Origin: Atopsyche davidsoni
Taxonomy: Eukaryota; Arthropoda; Insecta; Trichoptera; Hydrobiosidae
Assembly (NCBI GenBank): GCA_022113835.1
Contig: JAILWY010000007.1
Coordinates: 11,881,001 to 11,945,000, forward strand
Length of the DNA stretch: 64,000 nucleotides
Direction: 5' to 3'
Positions within the stretch are counted from its first letter, which is position 1. The number at the start of each line of letters is the position of its first letter. Below, piece by piece: positions 24,579 to 36,238 of the stretch. The notes below the pieces were generated by a model that saw only the letters and a list, made by a program, of their open reading frames with translations, made no database searches and was not told where the DNA came from. Position numbers and translations under genes: made by a program.

Positions 24579-26452
24579 AAAAATACAATAGTAGTTGTGC
24601 GTAGTTTATATAAAATTATAAACTCTTGGAATGGACTCTTGAAAACGCATTGTATGCGAGTAATGATGACTGCATTTGCTTCTTACACATTAGGAGGATG
24701 GGTGTTTCAGTTCCATGGTATTCCAAGTACAAGCGATTTTTTCATGGAATACCATTCATCAAATAGACGAGGTGCTACAGAAAATATTGTGATGGTGGAA
24801 CACCTCAAAAACAATGCGATGGCCATCAGGCTTGAGGTACTGTGCGTCATGTGTTTTGTTCGTAAAAAAAAACAAGTCATTATCGAGGTAAGGGCATACT
24901 TGCGGCCCATATTAGTATTGTTGTAATAATATAAAAAAAACATATTTTTGTTATAGGTCATGCGCGTTCAAAGCCAAAAAAATATAGATGTGTTTGAAGC
25001 AATAATTATACTTGTTATGTGAGTCAGTAGTATTTGTATTATACCATATAAAGTACATTTGACGATAATATTGTCGCCCAAAGTAAAACATTTGAGCTGT
25101 AAGCTGCCCGTAGAGTATTTGTTTAAAAAACCAAGCCTTCTACACATTCTGAGCCACAGCTGATAATCGAATAAGTAAAACAAGTAGTGATATCAGAAAA
25201 GAATTGTGGGCGATCTTAATAAGGCTTTCGCTTCGAAAATAATAATTGTTTCTACACAAACGGCGTTACATAAACTGCGCTTGGTTTTGCACATTGAAGT
25301 CTATAAATACTAACTGTTTAAAAAAAAAAAAAAACACGCTTAATTGAAACCATCAAACAAAACTCTGTTAAGGGACAACTTCTCGGAGTAATTTTCTCGA
25401 ACAATTGAAGTGTTAAAAATGTTGTTTTACATTCGCAGTCGGTCTGATGTTGAAAAGACTGAAAGGGTTCTTTGTCACGTAGCTTGAAATGTTTTTTCAA
25501 AGAACCGAGGCGAATATTTTTTATTAGTTACCTAACCGCCGCCTTGCATAGTGAAAAGAAAGAAATATCCTTTATTCGCTGGTCGTTGATAATAACCTGT
25601 TTACTTGAATGCTAAAGTGGCTGCATCAGATGATTTATCCAACGTTTCGGCAAAAAAAATAAAATATTTGAAATTGAGCGCACTACTCCGAGATGCGTTT
25701 TGCAGATGAGTGATATTAGCAATTGATTAGTAAATTTACAGCAACAATAATACATACAATAGTCGGATCGTACTGAGTTTCAAAAACAATTTTATCAAAT
25801 CATTTTTTCAAAAAGATGAATTGAAATGAATTTGTATAAAAAGTAAACATACAAAATATATTCATGTCTGTACATATAAAATATTTATTTTGCTTAGTGC
25901 TATTTTTTGTATTTTTGATTTCATTAAATAATCGATTATTTTAATACCAAAATATCTGACCGTAAATAGTAGCAAGCAAGAATACGCGGACTTTTCAAAG
26001 ACCAGTATAGTTCTCGAAATGTGAGTTTTCTATACGCATATTAATTGTTTATTAAACAAATTCACAATCAAGTCAACGCTGTTCACAAAACTAATTACCA
26101 TATCCCTATCCTTTATTCATAATCATTATAAAGAATATTGTCTCCTAGTCTACATAGGAACCAGTTTTCTTCTCTACCTCACAAATGAGGTATATACCTA
26201 CACAAATTCCTGTACTTTCCTAGATCCTAGACAGCCACTTATCTACTCATATAACACATATTGCTTTAAGAAAAATAGAAGATAGCATAATTTTTTTTTT
26301 AACAGCTAAAAACATATTGTTGTTATTCGTACAACCTGACATTTAATTCCAATATAAAGATTTCTACTTCTTATATTCCCTCCGGTAAATTGACATTTAC
26401 TCAATAGGGAATGCGTGGTAACCATTAGTCCGTCTTTCAGTAATTTTTGGTG

Positions 26453-26489
26453 TATAAAAAAGGCAGCCTTCTGAGTTCAGGATAGTCAG
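26453..26489 (+). promoter_or_regulatory. Orphan TATA-type core promoter candidate
   Basis: TATAAAAA at 26453-26460 is followed 33 bases later by an initiator-like TCAG at 26486-26489. The spacing is right for an insect core promoter, but no coding exon is recognised downstream. Confidence 0.35.
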
Positions 26490-26954
26490 GGGAAATACAT
26501 AACGACTCTGTGAATTATTCAGTCAAAGTGGTGCACTGAAGGACGCAATTCAGCTTTGGTCGACGCGAGAAACGCCAAAGGGCGAGCCAATGAAAAATTC
26601 ACCCCCTGCTGCCTGAAACCAGCGCACGTGTCATATTTAAATGAAAGGTTGTTTGGGACTGAAAAATGTGAGGGTAAATGACTGTGAAATAAGTATTTTT
26701 TTATAATAAAAAGAAACATTCAATAGTACCAAAGAAAAATAATAAACTGTTTGGTTTTGATCATCGAATGAAGAAAAGAGAATTTAATGTTTGGGATGGA
26801 TAAAAACTCGTCTGAAACACTACTTATTTATAGTACAAATAAACAACAAATTAAAACCAATAGAAATGTCTAAATATTTATAAAAATTATATTAAGTTAG
26901 ATTAATGTCAATCAGAATGCGTTTTTATTTACCCATGCAGGTATTAGTATGTTT

Positions 26955-27054
26955 ATGTGGTTAAGCACATTTTTTCACACATTGAAAACGATTAACGATT
27001 CTGAGAGTTTTCTTTAATCGTTTTCAATGTGTGAAAAAATGTGCTTAACCACAT
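26955..27054. repeat. Perfect 41-bp inverted repeat with 18-base loop
   Basis: Arm 26955-26995 (ATGTGGTTAAGCACATTTTT and so on) is an exact complement of arm 27014-27054. The loop is 26996-27013. The perfect match suggests a recent event or structural selection. No flanking target duplication is evident. A transcript would form a 41-bp stem, longer than usual for a microRNA precursor. Confidence 0.85.
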
Positions 27055-28181
27055 TTATAAAAATATTAAAAATAATTACCTCTAGAAATAAACAAAACAA
27101 TCACTATTTGCAATATATCAGATGAGAGTTTATATTGAAATAAATTCAATAAACAAAGCAGGTTTTTTTTTAACATAAAATAATACAATATGATGGAAGT
27201 CTACCTCTCTAAAACGGTAAGATTGGCGCAACTGTTGCTGCAACAAACACTGCAATTAAATCCCCAAACAATTACCCGTGCCTTTAGTTTTCAGTAGTAC
27301 GTGAAATTTAAATTTTTCTCATATAATTTGAACCATTTCTCTGAGGGCGAAAATTACAGGTAATTACTTTACAGGTAGGAAATTACCGCATAGAAGCGCG
27401 TTGCTGAAGAAGTGCTGCCGTCATTACAAATAATAAAAATATATATATATTAAAAGTATGGCGATTAAGGAAATACAAGTATGCGTCAAAATACAAGGAA
27501 AATGTCAATATTTTAAAATTATTGTATCACAATTTTTTAAAACAAAGGTACAGATTATAAACTACACAAATATGGGTGTGTTAAGTTTTTTTTATGTATA
27601 AAAACTAATAGATTACAATAAAACAAATAAAAATCTCATTAAAAATATAGTGTCCACGGTAAGTGACCGACAATAATGGAAAATCATTTGTGATGATTTA
27701 TGCTTTGTAAATATTGTACGTTTTGAATTTGACAATATCCAAAGTTTATAACTCATTATTTGTATATTTGATGTACGATAAGCCTAATTTGCACAAAAAA
27801 TAAACATATTTTAAATATTATTTGTAACACAAACTTAATTAAACTTTGATATATATTAAAATGGGTTTGTTGTTAAACACACTTGTTTAAGCAACTTTCG
27901 TATCTTTTTAACCAAAGACTTTCTATTTTAATTAGCCCTGAATTGATTCATACCCATTTGATTTGACTTTTATACATATATTTTTTTATTTTATAATATG
28001 GGTTTTACTTTGTAATGAAAACACTAAATAGGTATGTATATAAATTTAATACAAATGTATATCTCTGAATTAATTAAAACCTTCACCAGCTGAAGACTAA
28101 GTTTAAAAAAATGTAACGGATTTCGGTAAACATTACATATATACCGTAAGACCTGATATGCAGCTGATTAATTATGTAACC

Positions 28182-28526
28182 CAGGGGTAGCCAATCTGGG
28201 GCCTATTGCCCAATGGTGATTCTCAGCTATCGATTTATCGCAATATTAAATTCTTCTACTGCCATACGTTGACAGCACAGAAATAGCGATGACAAATAGT
28301 ATTTTATTTAAGCAATGTGTGCACAACCAGAAAGTGTTGTTTCAAATATACACCATCAAATAATTAACATTATAAGGATGTGATAAGTATGAATAAAAAT
28401 ATAAACCTCCACTAAAAGTAACAAGTATTTTTTTATTTGCGCCAAATTAAGTGACTGCAGAGCTGATGGACTGAAGGAAAAAAAAAAGTGAGCAGTCGTT
28501 ATACACAAAAAGGTTGACTACCCCTG
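28182..28526. mobile_element. Non-autonomous hAT element, 345 bp
   Basis: The left end CAGGGGTAGCCAA and right end TTGACTACCCCTG are inverted copies (12 of 13 match), as in hAT elements of the Charlie type. The flanking 8-mers ATGTAACC (28174-28181) and GTGTAACC (28527-28534) differ at one base and are the expected 8-bp target duplication. The interior has no transposase. Confidence 0.82.
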
Positions 28527-29219
28527 GTGTAACCATACGAAAGTGGGCAGGTATTTTTGTAGAAAGAGAAATGGGCCCCGGAGAAAACCGGGTAATTTGT
28601 ATGGTAATGTGGAGTTTGTGATGTACTTATGAATTAATTCATTATAATATTTGACTAAAATTTTCAAGTGCATTATTTACGACTGATAATTACGAAATTC
28701 GAGGCTTTGACTTGTAACAAAGATATGAGAGGGGATTATAGGCTGTGATGCCATGTATCTTTCAAAACAGCCTTATTTACCAAGAGAAAGTCGCAAATAT
28801 AACAAAGTAATACAATTTTTTATATAAATAGCCTTATATGTAAATATCTATAAAATGCTTATTTAATTATATACTAAGCATAAAAAAATATAGATCTTTA
28901 TAAAATAAGTCTACGATTTAGATTAAACTATCATGTTATATTAATTAAATCATACACTAATAAATTTTCGAAGTATTTATTACGAGTATAATATGAGTAA
29001 ATCAATTAGTTTCTATAGGCAAATGATTTTATTGATATACGTCAAAAGGCACCACCATAAAAAAGTGACACGAATAAACATATATTGATCGTACAATTAT
29101 TTGTTTTTATAGACAGCGTATAACGTTTTATTTTCATTGATCAGCGTTTCGGAAATCGGATGGCAACATAATTAAAAATAGCATCGAATAAACATTACGA
29201 TACATCTGTGATATTTCAG

Positions 29220-29500
29220 TCCAACCATTTACGAGTGGGTACATCTGCTTCCATACAGGCGAGAAGCGTTCGATCGAGCGGATCTGCCCGGTCGAAAATG
29301 CTCGCCAAACGTGCGGTCGAGCGTGTTCATGAAATTTTCATGCCTTTTACGAGCAAGTGACTGAAAGTGGACCAGTGGGGCGCCCAGCTAGCCGGAGGCT
29401 GCCCAAAAAGGCACCGCACAAGCCTGCGGCACTTCGGTGCACGTGTCCTCGGGACGAGGCCCCCGGCCGGGGCTGCGGCCAGCGACGCGCACAGTCGAGC
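29220..29500. other. GC-rich island followed by A-tract
   Basis: A sharp rise in G+C in an AT-rich setting, with many CpG, then an A-rich run at 29520-29582. Overlapping open frames on both strands are by-products of GC-rich sequence. It could be a promoter/first exon of a flanking gene or a retroposed piece. Confidence 0.35.
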
Positions 29501-29689
29501 CAATTTATAAAAAAACAATCAAAACAATCGATTCATTCAAATGCACGAAGAAAAAAGAAAAAAAAGAAAAAAAAAAAAAAAACATATCCCCCGATTTACG
29601 CGGTACTCCATTTACACGATTTCACTTTTACACGGTTTTAAATAAAAATTTTAATATCTACATAGACAACTGAGGTATTTGGACAGGTG

Positions 29690-29985
29690 TTGGGATTCTG
29701 AGATTCACCAAATGTTATGTCGTCCACAGTTCTCCACTATGGAGTTTGGACACTCAAGACAGCTGCTATGCGAAGAATTGAAGCGGCAGAAATGTGGGTA
29801 AAACAAGGGAACTCTTGACGTTGGCGGCGAAAGTTCATCCTCCAGCTGATTTGGAAGGAGGATTTGGGGCATTGGAAGGAGGAAGTTTACGTGTTTCTGG
29901 AATTCGTGCGGCCGAATTGATGAGACTGAAATATAGGGACATGTTCGATGAAATGGTCACCAACCTCCTTTCAGGTTTCAGAGTC
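29690..29985 (+). mobile_element. RTE-like LINE 3' fragment
   Basis: It carries GAGATTCACCAAATGTTATG, ACTCAAGACAGCTGCTATGC, codons for RRIEAAEMWV and a final MFDEMVTNLL, but no stop directly after it. The middle part is rearranged relative to the copies at 1.2 and 5.0 kb. Confidence 0.65.
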
Positions 29986-29999
29986 ATTTTTTAATTGCA

Positions 30000-32869
30000 T
30001 TTATTTAGGATCGACCGTCTTCCTAGCGCGTATAAAATTTAGTGACACGCTTAGTGAACCGGTTTTGTTCACAGCACACAGACTTGGGTTAGGGCGAGAA
30101 TCTATCTTCAGTGTAATTTGGGGGGCATGTGTATTTTTAATAGTAAATGAGGGTTGCAATAAAAATTAGGATAATTAGAAATTATTATTGAGTAGAAATG
30201 TTTTAAAATTAAAATGATTGTTTTTTGATTAATAATGTTTTTTTAGGTCGCAGCCCTGGTCCGGTTGTGAAGAGAAATCCCGCAAAGGAAAAGAATTCAC
30301 GGCACCACGGCCCCCGAGCAACCGGCTTCCGATGTGACAAAATTAAAATAACCCATTTCCGGTTAATTGCGATACGCCCAAGACTGCGCTTAAGCAATGA
30401 CTACCTCTAATTATATAATATCTATTCGGGTACCTATAATACCGACAAATTACAATCTCTGACGAAAATGAACTAGGCCCCAAAAAAAAATATATATATA
30501 TATATATAAATGCTTGGCCTGAGTAATAAGTCTGTAATATTTTTTTTATACATTGAAGAGATAAACTATACTCACATAGTCTATAATCAACTACCTGTAA
30601 GGTTACAATGCAACTTGGAAAGGCAGGTAGGCAATTCAAGACGTTGGTACCGACCAAATAATTAAAAACTCAACGCTTCATCCCGTGGCCGGCGAGCAAG
30701 CGTGCTACCCACCGAACCACGAGGCGGTTCCCTATCGCGTGTAACTGTGCCCAACGCACACGGAATAGCTGTTCAATCTCATTAGAGGTGTTTTTATCGC
30801 AGACACATCGAGATGTACGATATTTACGACGTTTGCGTTCGTTTTTACCAAACCAGCACATTGACATGCGCCTAATGGCGTATTCCAACTGCTGCGTTAA
30901 TATTTCATTCGATTTTATCGCCTCATACCGGCAAACGAGTTTCGAGCCTCTCGGACATCCGCTGCCGATCGATGATTATTTGTAATAATTGTGAATGTAC
31001 TTAAAGCAAATATACTAGTTGTTGTATTAGCTAAGTAAAAAAAAAAACATTTTTTTTGCTGAATATAAACACTGCACATAATTTCACTTGCGCCAAGCAA
31101 AAATGAGAGTTTCCCCTGTCGCCTCGTCACATTGCAAGTACAGTGATACAAGTTGTCGCAACGTCGACGTGATGTCTGCTTTATTTGGGAAATTGTTGTG
31201 TTCACGTGTACACGTCGATATTGGATCCCCACTCCGACTTTTTACGAAGACGGTTTTTAAATGCGCTAATGAGTTTTTTTTTTAACGAGCAAACAATAAT
31301 CGACGGAGTTGCGCAACCCGACGGTTGGACATTGAGATCGTGAAACGATTGACTAACACTCTTTTTTCACAGAGAAGTCACAAGGACATTTTACTGTGCT
31401 TAAACTATAGTCAGTCGATATTGTGCGAGACATGTCGATATTCAATATATTTATATCAGCAGTGGTTTAATTTTTGCTTGGTGCAATTCTTCCATGTTCT
31501 GGGCAAACGGGTCAGCAACTTGGCAAGACCGTCCCCGGTTTCCCGATGGCATTCCGCGGAACCGCCTCTGCAGTCGCAGGAGGCTGCAGCATTCCGAGGA
31601 ATAGGGCACTCGAATTAAAAAAAATAAAAATGATTAACCAATTCAACAATTGTTTACAAAACACGTCGATCATGAATTTTTTTAAAGTTTTGAGACATGA
31701 CACAAAAATCCACATATATTCGATTTGTCGTACAGAAGACGCTATTGATGGTGTTCAGTTTGGGTAAAAAAAAAAAAAAAGCGTAAACAAAACCTTTTAT
31801 CTAAACAAGCAATCCTGAAAATCTAAGTGCTTTGTCTCGCTCACGCATGCAGCCGTCTCTTTCCCACTCGTGACGTGGCGGATTCGTTTCTCGGCGGAGT
31901 TGTTTGTTTACGAAAACACGACTAGCGGTCATGAAAAAACTTGTAAATGTATATAAACGCGATCCGTCTGCAGTGGGTACGTCTGTGCCGATGATCTTTA
32001 CTGCAATAAAGCGGACTGCACACACCAATTAACATTTTTTAAAACCTCCATTTTGTTTAGTCGGTAGTATAAAATTACCCCACATTATACGAGCCAAGTT
32101 TTTACTCAGTCGGTAATTTAAAATTAAAAACATGCAAACTTGGTTTATTATACTATACGACATTCAAAATCTAGCCAATGACCCGAATGTCGCTATTTCG
32201 GCGACATTTTACATTTTAAAAAAAAAAGTGACTTCTATACATTATTTTGCTTTTAGCTTTGTATGTCTTTTTCACGTAAAATGACTTTTCACAAGCAAAT
32301 TAGTAATATTAGCTAAAAGCGGTCGTGACTAATATTTTATACTAATATGAGTTTTATTTCAGATAAATTGAAAATATTTCATGCAAGCGTTACTTTTATT
32401 TGGTGCATTTAAAATAATGGCTTCGCAATCTGCCAGAATGCGCCCACGCACATATTTTGTTAAATACAATGACTCATTGTAAATGAGCTACTATGAAAAA
32501 TAATAGGTCCTAAGTATTATTTTTTTAAAAATTTAAAAGTGTATTATAATTAGACATTTAAAAGACTCATTGCTGTCAAAATAAACACGCGTGCACACAG
32601 TCTGATGTCTTTAGCTACGCGCAACTTAATCATATAAAAAAACGAGTTTGATATTTTTATTAATGAACTAGTATAACTATACTAAAACTGCATAATAATT
32701 ATAATATAGAAATAAGTGTTCGTTGTATGTAATGAAATATATTTTTTTCCCTAGAACAGAACATACGATAGTTATTCTCCGTGTTATAATTATTTATGTA
32801 TTCATATTTTATACATCATCACTATAATAAATAGCCGTATATACACAGTAAATATAAAAAAAACCTGCG
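30000..32869. other. Mixed AT-rich DNA with tRNA-like and GC-richer scraps
   Basis: No coding gene is supported. On minus near 30745-30663 GTGGTTCGGTGGGTAGCACG resembles a tRNA A box of a SINE. A GC-richer segment at 31495-31612 has open frames in two plus frames but no recognisable protein. The TA run at 30488-30508 is simple sequence. Confidence 0.3.
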
Positions 32870-34460
32870 ACTGACCTAGTCCAAGCGGGTCTTCTTGCGC
32901 ATCTTGGCCTATCGCCAATCGACGGAGTATCAAGGGTTGTAAACATTCGGTTAAAAATTAGATGCATAGAAGAAATCTAAGTATTTATATGATTAAACTA
33001 ACCCAGAGACAAAACATTAAGATTTCGATTTTGAGCCCCAAGACCCGGACATGCCGACGAAAGAATATCAGTTGAACAATTACTATAACAAATAGTCGGA
33101 TATACATAATACATATAAAAAGCCTGCGACGTGACCTAGGCCAAGGCCTATCACCAATCGACGGAAGGGCTGCAAGCTTTCAGAAATCAACGTATTTTTA
33201 TAAAATTCAAAGTTTACGATTTTGAGCCCCAAGACACGGACATGCTGACGAAAGAATATCAGTTGAACAATCACTTTAACAAATAGTAAACATATAAAGT
33301 CTGCAACCTGACCTAGGCCAAGGCCTATCACCAATCGACGGAAGGGCTGCAAGCTTTCAGAAATCAACGTATTTTTATAAAATTCAAAGTTTACGATTTT
33401 GAGCCCCAAGACACGGACATGCTGACGAAAGAATATCAGTTGAACAATCACTTTAACAAATAGTAAACATATAAAGTCTGCAACCTGACCTAGGCCAAGG
33501 CCTATCACCAATCGACGGAAGGGCTGCAAGCTTTCAGAAATCAACGTATTTTTATAAAATTCAAAGTTTACGATTTTGAGCCCCAAGACACGGACATGCT
33601 GACGAAAGAATATCAGTTGAACAATCACTTTAACAAATAGTAAACATATAAAGTCTGCAACCTGACCTAGGCCAAGGCCTATCACCAATCGACGGAAGGG
33701 CTGCAAGCTTTCAGAAATCAACGTATTTTTATAAAATTCAAAGTTTACGATTTTGAGCCCCAAGACACGGACATGCTGACGAAAGAATATCAGTTGAACA
33801 ATCACTTTAACAAATAGTAAACATATAAAGTCTGCAACCTGACCTAGGCCAAGGCCTATCACCAATCGACGGAAGGGCTGCAAGCATTCAGAAATAAACG
33901 TATTTTTATAACTAAGCCAACCCAGAGACAAAATTTAAAGTTTCCGATTTTGAGTCCCAAGACCCGGACATGTCGACGAAAGAATATCAGTTGAACAATC
34001 ACTATAACAAATTGCCGGATATATATAATAATTATTAAAAGCCTGCGAGCTGACCTAGGTCAAGGTCTATCACCGATCGACAGAATATCAAGGGTTGCAA
34101 ACATTCAGAAATATAGACCGAATTCAAAGTTTCCGATTTAGAGCCCCAAGACCCGGACATGTCGACGAAAGAATGTCAGTTGAACACTCACTATAACAAA
34201 TAGCCGGATATATATAATAAATATTAAAAGCCTGCGAGCTGACCTAGGTCAAGGTCTATCACCGATCGACAGAATATCAAGGGTTGCAAACATTCAGAAA
34301 TTTAGACCGAATTCAATGTTTCCGATTTTGAGCCCCAAGACCCGGACATGCCGACGAAAGAATGTCAGTTCAATAATCACGATCACAAATAGCCGTATAC
34401 GAGTAGTAAATATAGAGAGCCTGCGACCTGACCTAGTGCAAGCGGGTCTCCTTGACCCGC
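32870..34460. repeat. Satellite array with homogenised 177-bp core
   Basis: Tandem repeats with markers GAGCCCCAAGACNCGGACAT, GACGAAAGAATATCAGTTGA and TGACCTAGGCCAAGGCCTAT. Four units starting at 33164, 33341, 33518 and 33695 are identical by eye with a period of exactly 177. Units outside this core (about 32870-33133 and 33885-34460) are diverged and longer (about 185-195), with extra sequence such as ACCCAGAGACAAAA. Homogeneous centre and diverged edges are typical of unequal exchange. The 282-codon minus frame at 33931-33083 exists because 177 is a multiple of three and is not called a gene. Confidence 0.95.
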
Positions 34461-34640
34461 GCGTCCCGGCCCAGCCTTACCCCACATCCAGCCCGGCGCG
34501 ATTGGCCGCCGCCGCCGCCGACGTCACTGCGGCACGAGAGTGACGTCGGCGGCGTCCCGTCACGACCGGCGCCATCTTGGCCCGCAGCATCAATTATTTG
34601 CACCGCCCCGAGAGCGCAGGACCCGACGCCCGTCCGTGAC
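34461..34640 (+). promoter_or_regulatory. GC-rich island with two CRE-like sites, CCAAT and YY1-like motif
   Basis: The island holds a reversed CCAAT box (GATTGG at about 34500), a pair of inverted CRE-like sites (GACGTCACT and AGTGACGTC, within 15-bp inverted arms GCCGCCGACGTCACT / AGTGACGTCGGCGGC around a 10-base spacer), and GCCATCTTGG at about 34571, the complement of a YY1/Pho-type site. The order fits a TATA-less plus-strand promoter, but no transcript evidence exists here. Confidence 0.45.
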
Positions 34641-34679
34641 TAATTGGAAACTGTTTTTTTTTCTTCTAACACGCGCGTT

Positions 34680-35379
34680 GGGGCATTTTTATTTGTGAAG
34701 CAACACAAGATAAAATTAAAAAAAAAAAAAAAAACTATATCGCTTAGCTAATATCTAGCATCTATTTACAGAAATGGATCAAGCCGGATACAGCTGCAGA
34801 TGCATATCTATGCATATCCGCCTCTTCCCTTGCATTCTTCTAGTCTCGCAGAGTGGTGTTGTTTTTGACTCTTCATTCTCAAATTACTAGAGCTAGAATA
34901 TTTGTCACTCTTGAAATAAATATAAGAAATCACAATGTTTTGCTTTTAAGCACATTTATTATAATGGAAAACGTGCCGTTTAGGGTATGCGTTGGAGCGA
35001 AAGACAGGTTGAAAATATTTTCATAGAAATCGAAAACAGTTCAACGGCCTAATTGTTTACGTTAAAAGGCAAACACAGAAGAATTTATGCATATTTATGC
35101 AAGTGTTCTGCATTTCAAGTACGAACTCACTTCAAATGAGATCTTTTACGGTAAAAAAAAAAAAAAAAAAACACACGCGCCGTGTTTCAAAATACAAAGA
35201 ACAAAATAACAACTGCTTCTCGCTTTAGGGTGTTTTTGTATTGAGCAATGAATTAATTGTAAAAAAAATTCTCAAAGCATTGTTGAATTTGGTCGAAAAA
35301 TACACCTGAAAACGCACATAGCGGGCAATTTCAAGAGCCCCTGCCAAAACGTAACTTATCCTGAAAATAGCTCAGAACC
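34680..35379. other. AT-rich spacer with poly(A) tracts
   Basis: A-tracts at 34715-34733 and 35153-35171. No gene or known element is seen. Confidence 0.35.
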
Positions 35380-35530
35380 TCGCGGCCATTCTTCTTGCAG
35401 GAAACTTTTATTTCCGCCCCCGCGGGCGCAACAGGTAGCCGGCCACCCCCGGGGGTCACGTGGCTTTAGAACTCTGTATCGGCCTGCACACGTGGCACAG
35501 CGACCGACAGCCGCTTCATTCAAAACCAGT
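35380..35530. other. Short GC-rich island
   Basis: It contains CCGCCCCCGCGGGCGC, CCCCCGGGGGTCACGTGG and two CACGTGG E-box-like words. No ORF is supported. At 35527 CAGTGCTTCTCAAAG resembles a hAT terminal sequence. Confidence 0.3.
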
Positions 35531-35639
35531 GCTTCTCAAAGTGGTAATATTTGACATGGCACGCGTGTCACAGGTTGGCCATCACGGACCAGAAGCATAA
35601 GCGGCCTATACACGTGGCAACACGTTCGGAATAGGCATT

Positions 35640-35802
35640 GGTGATGGCGTGCGGTCCATACAAACAATACGTTACCCATTGCTACGCGTTTAAGCTAAAA
35701 TGATATCATATATATTCGTGGTTATATAATAAACAATTTGCGTGACTTATATTCAGTTACCAAAACATCTTGCCTTGATTTTATACTTGCCGCACGCCAC
35801 TA
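35640..35802. mobile_element. Short hAT-like MITE, degenerate ends
   Basis: The left end GTGATGGCGTGCGG and right end CCGCACGCCAC are inverted and resemble the CAGTGGCGTGCG ends at 36.2, 38.5 and 39.6-39.8 kb. No target duplication is evident. Confidence 0.4.
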
Positions 35803-36238
35803 AAAAAAAACTTTAATCAACTCACACAGTGAAGTGATTCGCGAACAAGTAAGTCGAATATATATTTTTTTGATGATCAAACAACAAAGCAATAAACTCT
35901 ACAATTATATAGGTTGTCATTAACATAATATAAAAAAAAATAAATGAAAATTTTCACGCCCATTGCACATTACTGTCGAGGCTTTTTTTTGAGTTCAAAC
36001 CGCGTCTATCAGGTTGTCGCCAACATTTCGACAGATATTCCATTCTCGCAGTCAAGGCTGTGACTGTAATTACAATCGAAGAGTTGATAAAGCCGGGTGT
36101 AGCTGCGAGCGGTATTGAATGGATATATAAAAAAAAAAAAAACCAAACCACGGCGCATAAATTCTCATAATTATCCAATAAGTTAACGCGGAACAATGAA
36201 AGTTATGATTCTGGTTTACTTTTTTTTTTTTTTAAGAA

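Noticed and set aside
24597..24926. 109-codon plus frame
   Set aside because: No family recognised and another frame is open on the minus strand over the same stretch.
31495..31767. Possible coding exon with GC-richer sequence
   Set aside because: Two overlapping plus frames and one minus frame are open, and no splice sites or known protein support any of them.
33083..33931. 282-residue repeat membrane protein on minus
   Set aside because: It is an open frame made by identical 177-bp satellite units; outside the identical units the frame is lost.
32870..34460. CRISPR array
   Set aside because: Units are contiguous satellite monomers of 177 bp without distinct spacers, and the genome is eukaryotic.
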